A DNA stretch of 64,000 nt from Ulota crispa (taxonomy: Eukaryota > Streptophyta > Bryopsida > Orthotrichales > Orthotrichaceae). The stretch spans positions 5,086,501 to 5,150,500 of the forward strand of contig OY987244.1 of the NCBI GenBank assembly GCA_963920765.1. Direction: 5' to 3'. Below the pieces are notes generated by a model, which made no database searches, was not told where the DNA came from, and worked only from the letters and a program-made list of their open reading frames with translations. This document shows, piece after piece, positions 22,958-35,631 of the stretch; position 1 is the first letter of the stretch; each line of letters starts with the position of its first letter. The position numbers were made by a program, and so were the translations under genes.

Positions 22958-24207
22958 ATATTAACACAATATTTTGACCTTTGCATGTATTTTCTCATTC
23001 ATATGTTTGTGTTGCAGGCAAAACAAAATGGTTAATAATTTGTCTTGAATTCTTTGAAAATCTCTCTTCAAATAGCAAATGGTTATGAGTTTTTGATTGG
23101 TTCCTGCCCAGTACAAAAAATATTATTAAAAATATATCTATCAAGGGAAAATGATATCTTTGTGAATAAATAAGAATTAAATTGGAAGGTTCTTATAAAG
23201 TGTATAATACGTTCCACATCATAAGCGCTTGCCATAGTAATATTCAATGACAGAAACCATATATAGTACATAAGCATCCAACACATGATGCAGGTTAGAG
23301 TCCACATACAAAAGTATAACTTAGTATAATGGTTTAATTTATGTGGATACTTTAATATGTGTTTGAGTTTAGGATCTTTAATTAAGAAATGTGCACATCC
23401 CAAAAGAACTCAGTTCAAGGTGTAGAGGTAGTTACATGGATATTAGTCTTGTGGTCGGGCTTGTCTTGCATTCCCTTGCTTGGTTGTCCAGCATTTGAGG
23501 AGTTTGAAGTGTTTTTTATAAATTTTCTCCTTTCACACAATGCAACCATTTTCCCCAATGGTCATTGAATTCATCCTCTTTATTCTAGTTTGCAAGATAG
23601 CTTATTTTGTGTATAATTACATTCAGCAAAAGTATTTATGTAATCTTAAAGCATGAAATTAAAGAGTGTGACGCAAATCGCTAGAGTAGGACAAAAGTAA
23701 GATACACAATCTACTTCAATGGATGCCATTGTTTTTGTGGGAGAATGTCAGAAAGTTTTGCCACCTGTTCACAAATCCCAAGCAATAAGAGGAACAAGAG
23801 AACCATGTGATGAAAATGACAACATTGAATTCGAAACCCTTTTTTTTTCTTTTGATGTAACTTATACAAACCTTTTAGCACCAATATCAACTCAAAATTG
23901 TGTTGAGTTGGGAGGATCCTTGACTTTTCTATAACCTCAAGGCCGTCCGTGCATTCAATTCATACCAAGGATACAACAAAATTGAATAAATTAGGTTTCA
24001 AAGCAAACTTGTAACATCAAAAGATTTTAAACTACAACAAATTTTAGTTTGAAAGTGACAAGCCAATGCCCATATGGTATTGTAGAGGAAAAACCAAAAG
24101 GTCTTGTAATGAATGACCAACTTATGTGCAGAAATTCAGCCACAATCATCACCATTGTGGGGTCTCCTCCCACCCATATAAAAGTGTTTTCAAAGCTAAG
24201 CCCAAAA
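22958..24207. other. AT-rich spacer
   Basis: No gene, paired terminal repeat or array was recognised. A 71-codon frame at 23719-23934 has no recognisable motif. Confidence 0.35.
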
Positions 24208-24358
24208 ACACACAAAACATGAAAAAAACATACAGAACTTGGAAAAAGCATGCAAAATATGAGACAAGCATACAAGACATGAAAAAGCACAGGGAACATG
24301 AAAAAAAAAAACATACAGGACATGAAAAAAGCATACGAAAAAAATGTGAAAAAAGCAC
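24208..24358 (+). repeat. Minisatellite, unit about 20-21 bp (GACATGAAAAAAGCATAC)
   Basis: Seven or so imperfect tandem copies of CATGAAAAAAGCATAC-like units. The open frames on both strands across it (Cys/Phe-rich on minus, Lys/His-rich on plus) are products of the repeat, not genes. Confidence 0.75.
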
Positions 24359-25810
24359 ACAAACCAAAATAATGAGTATTTTCGATGTAACATCACCATC
24401 CATAGCATTCAATGTATGTTGCCTGGGAATTGCTTGCTTTCTTCTTTGGAATGACCCCTTTTAACTTTTCACGGAGAGAACAATTCCCAAGCTGAGGTGA
24501 ATTTTGACAGAAAGCTTTATTCTTGGCTTAGTACTTTTCATGCATCTCCGCAAGCCAACAAACATGTTTGGCTATAAAACTAAAGGGCTCTCATTCACTG
24601 TTGTAACTATATGTAAAAGTTTGCTACCCCTACCCGTCTATGGATTGTACGTGAGGAACAAAATCACCCTTTTAGGCACGTATGGAGAATTTCACAAGGA
24701 GCACAAAAATCTCAGCTGAAGTTGTTTCAAAAAGCTGCCTTTTACCTTTGTTGTGGGAGATATTTTGTGTACAGGGTAAGGGCCTCATGCAAGGGCATTC
24801 TCACATTCAAAACCACTGAAAATAGGGGCAAAGCCTAAGTAACTAGTGGCGCAAACGAGAGATTGCCCGTACGTGAGGCTCTTAGCCTCAATAAACTTCG
24901 TTTGAAAAACACATTACCATGTGTCCTTTTTGCTAGCAAGAGTGACACAATGTAGCATGACACCACTTTGTAGATTTCTTTGTTATGTTCACAAGCATAA
25001 ATACAACCAAAAATGCAAAAGATTTTGTTCAAGCAACGTTTACATACCTTTTTTCAATCGTAAAACCAATAAGAAGCATGTGTTTCTAAAATTCTTGTTT
25101 CTCTCTAAAAAGATTTTACAAATGTAAGGTACATGATAAGGAAAATCTAAAAACACCCCTCTATTTTGCCATATTTTGAAAAATAACATTCTAATCTTCA
25201 ATGTTGCAAAAATATTCTCACAAGGGTTCCACCTCAAGACCCTAGTGGGTGCAATTATATAATGGCCAACAAAACGTATATAACCACCCCTACAACCACC
25301 TACACATGATTTAAATTCATCTCTCTTTTGCTTTTGAATTTCAATATTTAACAATTTTCCCATTTTATTTTATTTTATTTTTCTTGTACTCATTCATTGT
25401 TGCGTATTAAATTTTAAATATGGAAGACTTACTTTTGATGAACAAAGTGTTTGCAAAATCGGGTGTCAAAACATTATTTTGAGCATGCATGCCGCTCAAT
25501 GTATTAGTGCAGTGTAGGTGCTTTATATAACCTTTACTAGAGTGTTTTTGCAATTTTAGAAATAATAAAGGAAGTTTTCAATATTTCCCTACATTATACT
25601 TGCATGTATACATGATGTCTCAATAGTTCATATCATTGATCGCCTGAGAGTTCCAAAAGATATTGAGATAGTGTAGAAGTGGTGTATTCTTCTAAAACAA
25701 CAAAATTTTAAAAAGAGTGACAATTATTACAAATAATTCATTAGCAAAATTTTGAGCCCTTCAAAAGGTCCCTAACTCCACTTGAGAGATGTGCATATAG
25801 AGAAAAAGGT
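24359..25810. other. Spacer without recognised gene
   Basis: At 24840-24900 there is a short GC-richer patch. At 25150-25190 and 25550-25600 are facing segments containing AAAACACCCCTCT and its inverse ACTAGAGTGTTTTT, perhaps ends of an old inverted-repeat element. No coding sequence was recognised. Confidence 0.3.
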
Positions 25811-25918
25811 TGCCATTTCTAACTGTCAAAATTTGCCATTTCTAACTATCAGAATTTGCCATTTCTAACTATCAAAATTTGCCATTTCTAACTATCAGAA
25901 TTTGCCATTTCTGACCTT
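25811..25918 (+). repeat. Minisatellite, 23-bp unit, about 4.5 copies
   Basis: The unit TTTGCCATTTCTAACTATCA plus RAA is repeated with alternating A/G at one position (CAAAA versus CAGAA), suggesting two-unit expansion. Confidence 0.9.
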
Positions 25919-25972
25919 TGCAATGTGTCATATGATGTGCCATGGCGGTTTTATTATTCTTATTATTACTAT

Positions 25973-25999
25973 TATCATCATCATCATCATCATCATCAT
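25973..25999 (+). repeat. (ATC)n microsatellite
   Basis: Nine uninterrupted ATC/TCA trinucleotides preceded by an impure ATT/ATC stretch. Confidence 0.95.
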
Positions 26000-26815
26000 T
26001 TTACTGTTTTGTTCACCTCCGTTATGTAAAGCGACACAGATTTTTAGGAACCCTCTGAAGGGTTCAAAATTTTGCTAATGACTTTTGTTTAAACAAAAAT
26101 TATCCAATACTACAAATGCAATATTACTTTGAAACACATTGTACGTTGTTCTATTAGTGGGCGCTTGCTCTCTAACTTATCAACCAAAAATGAGCCTTTT
26201 CACTTAATACATAAGTCAAGACTACAAGCATAATGATAGATAGTGACGAAAGGCACCATCTCTCTCAATTTGTTAGTTGATACCATAGGTTTTGGTACCA
26301 TCACTTCAATCACATGCCTGTCAAAATTAAATCTTATTTTGTTCAAAACTAACAATTATGTATGAAGTCCCAATAGAGAGGACTATAGTTATAGAAAATT
26401 TACCTTAAACACATGGTGTCTCAAGCGATCAAGATTGATTCACCTCTAATTGAGAATTAAACACCCATACTTGTTCTTTCACTGGTGATTGATTTTTGAA
26501 CACATGTCTCATACTCTTTTGAAAATTATTAGAACATTTGAATAGAGGATATTTTGCATTGAAAGATTGTAAGTAAATCTTCTTGTGGTTGAAGGGGACC
26601 TATTGAATTTTACAACTTAAATTTCCAAACATTTGTATCCTAAATTTTGTTTTATAAACATTGGTGTTTGTAACACAAGTGATGGGATATAGAAATATCT
26701 TGAACTCAAGGTGTCTTGAGCACCTTTACACCTAACTTTGAGTGGATAGTCAACGGGATCTCCAATTATTGGGTTCAAGTGGAAATCCAAGCAACAAAAA
26801 GTACAATCTCAAACA
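26000..26815. other. AT-rich spacer
   Basis: No gene or element ends were recognised. Confidence 0.35.
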
Positions 26816-27726
26816 TTAACCCCTAAAGGACCATGCCCTTTTTTTTAGCAACATAGCAATATTGGGCAGGTACATATGATTGGAGATTTTCATGTTTTAG
26901 GTTGAAATTTTAATGGAATGTGGGAGCAAGGTTTTTCTTTCATCTGTAATAAATTTCATGGCATTTGGAAGTATGAATAAGAAGATACGATCTAATATGT
27001 TGTTTTTCACTTGACAAAAGCACGGGCAAATTTTTAAAAAATCAATTTTTTTCAATAACAAAAATTTGAAATTGTTTAAGGAGTTTTATGTAACTGTGGA
27101 AGCTTTAAATTATTATTTTTTGATCAATGAGATGAAAGTTATGAGGAGTTTTTGTTTGTGGGCAATTATGGATTCTCTATTCTAAAATAAACTTTGAAGT
27201 CCTTTATTTTATTTAGTTTTCAATATCTTGGAAAAAAATAAAACCAAAAGATGGAAAGTGTTTATTATAGCATTGCAATTGTTGAGATTGGCATTTTTCA
27301 TTTCCATAATTAAATTCTCAACAATTTAGTGTTTTGAATCGTTCTCTACTACTTTTTACTTACTATTTTTTTCTCATATGTTGTATAATTCCAAATAATT
27401 TGAAACTTTTTGACATGTGCCCTCCTTAAGTAGAATAAGGAATCTAGAGAATGACCATCCACATGGCCTTTTTCCCTTAGGAATTCACCTTCAAAATGGT
27501 AGCTGCCCGGTTTTTCACAAGACGTTTTTGAATATTCAAACCAATGTATCTTCCAAAACAAGTGGTGGAAAATTCTAAATTTTTTCTAAGCCTTCTCAAA
27601 CTATCCTGCTACAAGATCCTACAATATGCATAATTTTTTTTTTTGTTTTTAAATTTAGTTGATGCTATAAAATGGCAGATTTGAATTTTTTTGGTAAAAA
27701 CATTGCTTGGTCCTTTAGAGGTTCAA
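26816..27726. mobile_element. TTAA-bounded element, family Q copy 1 (about 902 bp)
   Basis: Left end TTAA-CCCCTAAAGGACCATGCCC is intact. The right end read inward is TTGAACCTCTAAAGGACCAA, with a decayed TTAA. The interior around 27330-27380 (ACTACTTTTTACTTACTATT) recurs inverted at 33130-33230 in copy 2. A 65-codon frame near the right end is not recognised. Confidence 0.7.
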
Positions 27727-27823
27727 CAACTCTTATTGCCAGCAAGCTTTTGGTTTATGAGGTGATTTCTATTACAAGGGATGATGCCAAAGTAAGCTTA
27801 TGGCATGACAATCGTGAATGGTC

Positions 27824-28148
27824 GGTTGGGGTTAGATGGCATGCCGTTTTGGCTAGGGCCTGTGCCTGATACCCTGCCTAGCCCTTGCCTGAACCTTTCT
27901 CTCTCTCCTCCTAAACTCTAACCTTCAGTTTTCAAAACTTGCGTTTGAGCCCGTTCATGAGCACCTTAGTGAAAGAACCAGTTACGAACCAAGTTCCACA
28001 TAGCACAATAACAAGTGAAGAGGCTCAAACACAAGTTTTGTAAATTGAAGATTAGAGTTTAAAAGGAGAAAAAGAATGATTTGGGCAGGGGCTGGGCAGG
28101 GTGTCAAGCGCGACCCTAGCCAAAACGGCATGCCATCTAACCCCAGCC
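27824..28148. mobile_element. Mutator-like MITE with 10-bp target duplication, family P
   Basis: Terminal inverted repeats of about 65 bp: left GGTTGGGGTTAGATGGCATG, right read inward GGCTGGGGTTAGATGGCATG, both continuing through CCGTTTTGGCTAGGG and ACCCTGCC. Flanks GTGAATGGTC at 27814-27823 and 28149-28158 are identical. Central arms pair CAAACACAAGTTTTG with its inverse. No coding sequence. Confidence 0.85.
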
Positions 28149-28338
28149 GTGAATGGTCTATCCTATGAAACCAATATTGGACCCCTGAACCCTAGAACAG
28201 CCATGTAATAAGTAACAAAGTTGGAAAGAATGCTCATAATAATTGAACCAGTTTTTGAGAGACTCACATCGGGTATTGATTATACTAATAATTGAGCGCA
28301 GGATGTTTTTTTAAATTACTTATAGAGAAAAACGAGTA

Positions 28339-28764
28339 GTGCAAGATACCATAAACCAATAGACATATTTGGCCATAAAATATCAAATAGTGGTTGACTT
28401 TGGGTGCTATCAACATTTTTTTGGCAAATGATAATTCAATTAATTTTGTAGTTTTTCTCAAAGATCTCTATGCTTATAAATGCAAAGAGTTTCTACTTAT
28501 TGAGGGGTGTTATGAATAGCTAATATGGTTATTAGGTCTTTGTTATTTTATATTGTAACATCCTTTAATAAGCTGAAACTCCTTGTAATTATAAGCCCCT
28601 TAATAAGTAGAAAATCTTTGTAACTATTAGCTCAAAGATCTTTGGAAAAAAGTTACAAAAATTGATTGGAATTATCATTTGCCAAAAAAAATTTCATAGC
28701 ACCCAAAGTTGACCACTATTTGGCATTTTATGGCCAAATGTTTGTTGGTTTAGGGTGTCTTGCA
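28339..28764. mobile_element. Inverted-repeat MITE, family G (426 bp, TA flanks)
   Basis: Arms of about 170 bp: left GTGCAAGATACCATAAACCA and right read inward GTGCAAGACACCCTAAACCA, then TTTGGCCATAAAATRYCAAA and GACTTTGGGTGCTAT in both. TA lies on each side (28337-28338 and 28765-28766). The ends differ from family B. Confidence 0.75.
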
Positions 28765-28766
28765 CT

Positions 28767-29468
28767 ATAGGAGGATTTATGCTTTTCCACTAGAAGATCT
28801 AACTTGATGAATTTGAATCCAAAAGTGGATACAAAGGAACAAATTGCAAAATTTAGGGGCAGTTCACTTTATGTCCCATATCCCACTAAGTTGCAAGAAT
28901 TTAATTGGTGTATATTCAAAAGTTGAGACTTGGCACTTCACACTATGTCCCAAGTTCCATTTTCCAATTGCTTACAAGGTAACTTTTGGAAGTTTTGGTG
29001 TCAAAGTAGGTGAAACTTCACTCAAGGTTAGAGTGGACCATTTTACTAAACCCAACTTTTAGTCCAAGTCCAAAACCCATCAATATTTTTTCATAAAATA
29101 TTCATGATTGTCTTTAATACAACTTTTTACCCTTGATTACCCAATGAAGTTGGGATCTCAGGTTGAGGTGGGCTTACAAAGATGAGACGTGGGACTTAGT
29201 GTGAACGGCCCCTTATTAGAAACCCGGCATGTAGAACCAACAACTTTGCTCACAATAGGGAGGGGGAGATGTGCGTGTGTGTCCCGGCATGGACAAATTG
29301 ACCAAGTACATAAATTTTGGTGATACAATTTTTGCAGCAAGCAAACAAATATTGAGTGGGAAAAAGACATATTTTGCTCAATTATTAAATCAGATGACTG
29401 TCTTTTCATTGAAGGGTGGTACGAGATAAAAAATAAAAATAGGGAAAAAAGAATTATTTTTACCTTGG
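28767..29468. other. Spacer without recognised gene
   Basis: An internal direct resemblance exists between 28850-28900 and 28930-28990 (CACTTYAYRCTATGTCCC). No protein was recognised in the 70-80 codon frames. Confidence 0.3.
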
Positions 29469-29926
29469 TCTACCCCTAAAGAATCGTTGTCCCTTTGAAG
29501 GACAAATGGGATTTTGGGTGTGTACCTATGGTTAAACTACTTTGTGTGATTTTTTGAACCTTTTAAAGATGATGTGGAATTCAAAGATTTACATGGGCAT
29601 CTATTTTTTTTTTATTCTAACATTTATTGAAGAATTTCAAATAAATTTATGGAAAATAGACGAGATTGGGCAACCCAAAAACTTTTTTGAATTTTTCATT
29701 TTAAAAAAAGTTTTTGGGCTTCCCAATCTTGCTTGTTTTCCATAAATTCATTTTAAACTTCTGTAATTAATTTTAGAATGAAGAAAAAATTAGATGCCCA
29801 TGTAAATTTTTGAATTCCACATCATCCTTAAAATTTTCAAAAAATCACAAAAAGTAATTTAGTTGTAAGTACATGCTCAAAATCCCATTTGTTCCCCAAA
29901 AGTGCCAACGGTCCTTTGGTGGTTAA
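29469..29926. mobile_element. TTAA-bounded foldback element, family K copy 1 (450 bp)
   Basis: Body 29473-29922. The left TTAA has decayed to TCTA; the left end is CCCCTAAAGAATCGTTGTCC and the right end read inward CCACCAAAGGACCGTTGGC. Arms of about 200 bp are inverted copies of each other (ATGTGGAATTCAAAGATTTA / CATGGGCATCTA). The same sequence is in K copy 2 at 37718. Confidence 0.75.
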
Positions 29927-31469
29927 AATTTTCTGGAGGTTGCGCTTGTGTGTCTTGCTCATACCAATATGCAGATTCGTGGGGTGAAAAAAATCTTCAA
30001 AAAGAAATTGCTAACAACGAACATTAAAAAAATAAAGTGTATTTTTATTTTTGTAGTTGGTCGATTTTATCCTTTTTTTGGAGGCAGCAAACTCTCATCA
30101 ATTAAGGTTTTGAATTTAATCTTGAATTCCATGTTTCCAAATTTGCTTGTTCAATGATAAGTTCATAAGTCCCAAGTTCCAACAGTTTCCTATGTGAAAA
30201 ATATGAGCTTTTTCCACTCTGGGTCCACATACTGGTAGGAGCAGCATCCAAAGCCCAAATCAATCACACTATTACCAAAAGTGTAGAAGTAAAATCTGGG
30301 AATAATGCAAGCATTCTACGCCCCTTTTTTTCCTCAAAAAAACTACTTGCTCTGTACAGTACAGTGTTGTACACCTGTATGTGGGAGGAGCCCTTCCTAT
30401 TTCTTTTTCCTCAAATAGCTACCGGTATTCCAGAGCCCACAACAGTGTCAACTTCTTCAGCGACGAAAGAATATTCCATTCCACAATAATTGGAAAGTAG
30501 AATTCATGCCAAACCAGTGCCATTCTCTACTCCCTTTAGAAAAAGGCAGAGGGAAGTTGCAATATCACTGATGGTGCACTTGCATTGGTACGTTGTAAAA
30601 GTGGGAAACAATGACTGGGGAGACCCGGAAGAAACAACACAGTCTAGCAAATGAAATGGCAAAAAAAATCTATCAAGTTTTGAATTTATGGGATAAAAAT
30701 AGGTCAGATTTCCAAAAATGTCTAATCTTATATATAAAAAAATACATCTAGGGCATTTTGATTGGTGGAGAGATTGTTGTGGTGCAATTACCAATGACTT
30801 GTTGTTATCCTCTAGTGAAGTGTCTCAATCTAATTGGATAAAAGAGAGTGTTGTTGTGTAACTTCCAATGATTTATCATATTTTATTATTGATAATCACA
30901 TGAGAGAGGGGTATTTGCATAAAGTGGTTTATTCTAAGTCCTTCTAGCAGAGGACCAATAAGGGAGAGCGGGCTACATGCATAAAATGGTTTACATTGAG
31001 ATTTTACTTTGAATCAAGCTGTTGCCTCCATTGGTATAACGAGTACCTAAACTTGTTATAGCTTATACAAAAGGAATTGCTAAAGCAACATCCTTATATT
31101 GTTAATGCAACACTTTGATAAGGCTCCAAAGTAGCGGGTTCATACACCACCATAACAAAGCTTGCCGCCGTACACCATTTAGGTGGCATAAAGACCAAGG
31201 GCAAGACCTTATTGCTTAGGAATGTGCCCAAAACCATGATTGAAGTGCGCCGGCCTTTGAAAAAATTGATGCTAGTCAATTTACATTATATTGCTCAGTT
31301 GATTTTTGTTAAACAATGATGAGGTACAATTTGTCCAAACGACACATTTCCAATCTTACATTGTATTCCGTCTAATTTGTGTGCTCATTTAAATGAATGG
31401 GCAAACATCAATGTGCACACTATGATAGCAATATTCACAAAAATTACATACCCACCTTGAGATGTTGGG
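29927..31469. other. Spacer with one dispersed repeat
   Basis: 30540-30720 resembles 20700-20890 (see there). No gene was recognised. Confidence 0.3.
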
Positions 31470-31690
31470 TTAACCTTTGAAGGACCCATGGGCTTTAGAG
31501 ATACAGTACCAAATACAATTGCAACCAATATTCATAAGTTTGAATTAGCTAAAAATTAAGTGTTACAACCATACATATTAAAGGGTTGTACAATGGTGAG
31601 TGCATAATTATTTTTGGGAAAACCCTCAGAGCAGCTCAAATATGGCTATACATACGGCCACGAATGACCAATGGGCCGTTCAGGGGTTAA
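31470..31690 (+). mobile_element. TTAA-bounded MITE, family S copy 2 (213 bp)
   Basis: Body 31474-31686. Left end CCTTTGAAGGACCCATGGG, right end read inward CCCCTGAACGGCCCATTGG. The interior is co-linear with copy 1 (ACCAAATACAATTGCAACC, TTAAAGGGTTGTACAATGG). Confidence 0.8.
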
Positions 31691-32044
31691 GAATACCGGC
31701 ATTGTTTTATCATTTTGCTAAATACATAAACAGTATCTTATGCATACACAGAAATGAAAAGCGTAGAATTTTTTTTTTTTTTTTTTTCCCTCAAAATCAC
31801 CCCGGACCATGGTGGGAAATCCCTCCATGCAACACCAATATTTCATGTTTCTCATGAAATCAATGCCCTGCTGTCAACATTGACATAACTATGAGTACAG
31901 TGTTTTTGGTGCCTTGTATGGTAAAGTTCCTCCGGGTAGTTGAAAGTGTGATCTATGCTATTCCACCCTATTTGTGCCACAGATTCTGATATGTCCTCTT
32001 CACGCGTGGTAGAAAGAAATTTATTTTGAAAACTCATCAACACC
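31691..32044. other. Spacer with a poly-T run
   Basis: Contains a long T run at about 31770-31788. No gene was recognised. Confidence 0.35.
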
Positions 32045-32697
32045 TTGACTCCTAAATGCCCAAGGCCTTTTTTGAGCTTCTAGGAAGTTGCTCTAAACTG
32101 AACAAAAAGCCATTATTTTCATAACTTGTGTGAATTTTTTTTAAATTTTAACCGCACTAATTCAAACTAGATATGTTAAACATCACATAGGAAAAGAAAA
32201 CACAACAATATCTCTTATGGATTGAAAGATTATAATGTTTGATCAAAAGGGTATTAAAATTGTAAAAATGATTTCAAATCTTTCAATCCTCTTTTCACAT
32301 GTCAAATCTAAAATGTTGGTCACCAAAAAAATATGAGCTTAAAGGATATAACATACATAACTCCAATCCATTTATAGCTTTTCAAAATATCTTTTACAGT
32401 TTTTTGAAATGGATTTCTAAAGTGAAATTTTCTCCAAGATCTAGTGTATTTGAGGCTCATTTTCATAAGCTCTCAACACTAAAAAAGTCAAAATTGCAAT
32501 GGACACCCTTGCACAAAATCTCAAATAAAAAATTCACAATCAATAATTTTTAAAATTGGGGTTTTGCTGGTAAAAATTGACTTCAAAAAGAATAATTCTA
32601 AAATTAAAATATTAAAAATAGCAGCTTAGTTAGATTTTATTGAACTTCAAAATATTGTGGGCACCAAAATGTGGTGCCTTGGGCATTTAGGGATTAA
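32045..32697. mobile_element. TTAA-bounded element, family J copy 1 (645 bp)
   Basis: Body 32049-32693. The left end CTCCTAAATGCCCAAGGCC has a decayed TTGA flank; the right end read inward is TCCCTAAATGCCCAAGGC. It is homologous to 35636-36294 and 40632-41286 (shared blocks GGCTCATTTCCAAGAGC-like and CAATGGACACCCTTGCAC in either orientation). Confidence 0.75.
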
Positions 32698-33678
32698 CCA
32701 TTAGACTTTGACGGCTTGCAATATACTCATAGATGGCAACTTGAGTAATCACGTTTAGTGTTTCACCACTAAATGTTTTCAACTAAGTTTTCACCAAAAC
32801 CATTCCAAAATTGCCATTTCTAGTACAAGTATCAAATATTAGAAAAAATTACATTTCTGTTACACATGTAACCACAAGATCTTGTTGTACACTAGTTTTG
32901 AAAGATATGGAAAACATTCAAAATTTGCCATGTGAATTGTAAGATATTTGAGTTTGAATCGACAAAAAGTCTTTTTTTGTCCTTGCAAAAGTTTGGGCAA
33001 CTACATTTTGCAATGTCACAAATGTTGTATGAATTTTTTTCCAAAATGGTTGTAACTCTTTGGATTCATTCTTCAAGGCAAGTTGGATACATGTTTAGAA
33101 AATTTCAAATCATTTGAAGTTTCACAACACATAGGAAAAAAAATAGTAAGTAAGAAGGACTAGAGAATGACTCAAAACACAAGCTTGTTAAAAATTTAAT
33201 CATGGAAATGAAAAATATCAATCCCAATAGTCATAATGATTTAATAATCAATCTACATACTATTTTTTCAAAATATCAAAAATTGATAAAGTACAAGGCC
33301 TCAAAGTTTGTTTGAGAGGAGAGATTCCAAAACCACCTGCAAATTAAAACTCTTTGTAAATTTCATCTCATTAAGCAAAAGGGAATGATTCAAGAGCATT
33401 TAGAAAACCAATTTCAAAGTTCATTTCTTAAAAAAGTGATTTTAAGCTACCTTGACAAGGAAGAAAGTAACATATTAGGCCATATTAACTTTTTACTCAT
33501 AATCTCATATGTCATGAAATTTAATGAATATAAAAATTGTCCCTTGTCCTCACCTCCTATTAAATTTTCAGCCTACAATATAGAAATATTCATTCACATG
33601 TACCTGTCCAATATCACTATATTGCCAAAAATCAAAATCAAAATGAAATAAATAAACAACTTGGTCCTTAAGGTTTAG
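32694..33678. mobile_element. TTAA-bounded element, family Q copy 2 (about 977 bp)
   Basis: The right end read inward, TAAACCTTAAGGACCAAG, and the interior AAAAATAGTAAGTAAGAAGG match Q copy 1 inverted. The left end TTAA-CCATTAGACTTTGACGG is a poor match to the canonical terminus. It shares flanking tetranucleotides with J copy 1 on the left and T copy 1 on the right. Confidence 0.55.
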
Positions 33679-33916
33679 CCCTTAAAGGACCAAGCTACTA
33701 TAATACATACTATGTACGCTGTTGTATAACTAGCATTTGCTACCAACAAAAAGTTTTAATTTGGTATCTTGACTACCTCACTAGAACATCATTGATCTAT
33801 ATTCTAACTTCTTTGTTGATCTCAAATATAATAAAGATGTGGATGCACTCCAAATACAAAACAAATACTACGTATTGTACTAGTCGTAAAGGCCTGCTCG
33901 GTCGTTCAAGGGTCAA
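33675..33916 (+). mobile_element. TTAA-bounded MITE, family T copy 1 (234 bp)
   Basis: Body 33679-33912. CCCTTAAAGGACCAAGC at left, CCCTTGAACGACCGAGC read inward at right; flanks have decayed to TTAG and TCAA. Co-linear with 60284-60536 (CTACTATAATACATACTATG, TTGATCTATATTCTAACTTC). Confidence 0.75.
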
Positions 33917-34462
33917 AGCATTAAGATTTTTTGAAATTTATGAAGACATATTTCTATGCTGGTTCAAAATTGTAAAACCTAAAAATGACTAACAATTTCA
34001 CTCTCCAAACTAGATTGTTGTTTTTTTAAGTTTTATTACTCCCAACCAGCATGGAAGTTTGCCCGTACTTAATATTTGAAGTCATTCTCAAAGGGGCATT
34101 TGAAGAATTAGTTTTTGAGATGAAACACATTTGTTGTACTTGTAAAAAAAAATTGAAGCCTTCGACTATAAGAAAATGTTAGGGAACTAAATCATAAATC
34201 GAATGATATATGAATGGAATTTTTATGAAGTTCAATGTTTGCACAAGACTTATTTTGCAAACATTCATTGTTCCAAATTGGAACAAGGACAGGGCCTCCC
34301 TTTTGACATTGTATGAAATTGAGCATTGAGAGAGTCTAAAATGAATGAAACAATTTGTCCAAAAGAATCACATGGTAGAACTTGCTTGTGAGTTACAAAC
34401 TTACAATGTAAGAATGATAATACTAAATTTGCAGAAGCACTTTGCAGGTAACATATTTGGAA
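33917..34462. other. AT-rich spacer
   Basis: No gene or element ends were recognised. Confidence 0.35.
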
Positions 34463-34799
34463 ACTACACTAAATAGTGCATTGAAGTTGCCCAACACTAA
34501 TTTCTTGAAATTTTACATTATGTTAATACTTACTGATATATAGTAATTTCCATCAATAATTATTGCCATAAACAAATTTGAACAACAATAAGGACTTGGC
34601 AACAACAACAATGTTGCCAAAAAATAAACTAGCTAGCTTTGTCCATGCCATAAACCAGGTACAATCTTTTATCTAGAGAGTTGCATATGCCTCCAAGTGA
34701 TCAAGCAAAGAGTCATGAGATAACTTTTTAGGGTAAGGTAACCTAACTATTAAGGCAATCTAAATGCACTATTTAATGTTTTTAGTGTAATGATATCCA
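34463..34799. mobile_element. MITE-like element, family N copy 2
   Basis: Left end CTACACTAAATAGTGCATTG. The right side AATCTAAATGCACTATTTAA is its inverse, followed by TTTTAGTGTA. Related to 10099-10640. Copy 2 is about 200 bp shorter internally. Confidence 0.5.
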
Positions 34800-35631
34800 A
34801 TTGATCTTTGAAAACCCAATTAGATGGTTTAAAGGAACATGTAAAATCAGTACATAAACAAAAATCTTAGAATCTAATCAGCATCCAAATTGATAATGAG
34901 TTTATACCAATAAAACTTCTCATTGGGTGGACAATAGCTAGAGGGAATTTTTTCTCTATGGGTGTATTAGGTACAAGGTATCTTGCCTTTGAGGCCATTT
35001 TCCAAAATTTCCAAGTTATAGAGAACTGTTAATTAAGGTGACTGTCATGAGGCCTAAATGGCTTAATCATAGACAATAACATGAGCCCACTATAAAGTTT
35101 TCATGCATTTTGTCACGACAAGTGCCAAACTTTGTCTCCATGGATCAATCTTTCCATGAACATGCTAGAAGTTATTCCCTATTTTATTTCATATAATTTT
35201 GTGAAAAAAAATCTTATGAGTTGAAAACACCCTTGGAATGCAAATTTAACTAATTTACAGGTAGTCCAATATCTGACTAGTTGTGATTGAAATAAAGACA
35301 ACATTGAGCCCCCCAAGTGGAACAAATAAGAATTCTAAGCTGTTTGAGCCCAAATTCTCTAAAAAACCTTGTTTGACAGTAAGAAAAAAACACTTTTCAA
35401 TACTTCCTCTTGTAACAAATGGCCCATTGGAACTATATGTTGTTTATTCAAGTTTCATTGATCATATCGTCTGGCACACATTATTCATAAGGCTCCAGGT
35501 TTATACCACCTCAATCAATGATGAACATTATATGTGTTCAAGGGAACATACTAGAAAATTTAGGCCTGATAAACCTTCATACGTCCTACTCAAAACTATT
35601 GAAATAATCACAAGTTCTCAATGGCCACTTA
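34800..35631. other. Spacer carrying a dispersed repeat shared with 18.47-18.69 kb
   Basis: 35040-35260 resembles 18470-18690 (CATGAGCCCA...; TGGATCAATCTT/TGTATCAATCTT; TTGTGAAA...TGAGTTGAAAACA). A 119-codon frame (35283-35642) has no recognisable domain and runs into the next element, so is not called as a gene. Confidence 0.35.

Noticed and set aside
24027..24464. Overlapping open frames of 70-112 codons on both strands
   Set aside because: They are the translation of a 20-bp minisatellite; composition is Cys/Phe or Lys/His repeats with no domain.
25811..25918. Regularly spaced repeats that could suggest a CRISPR array
   Set aside because: The 23-bp units abut with no unique spacers, and the genome is eukaryotic.
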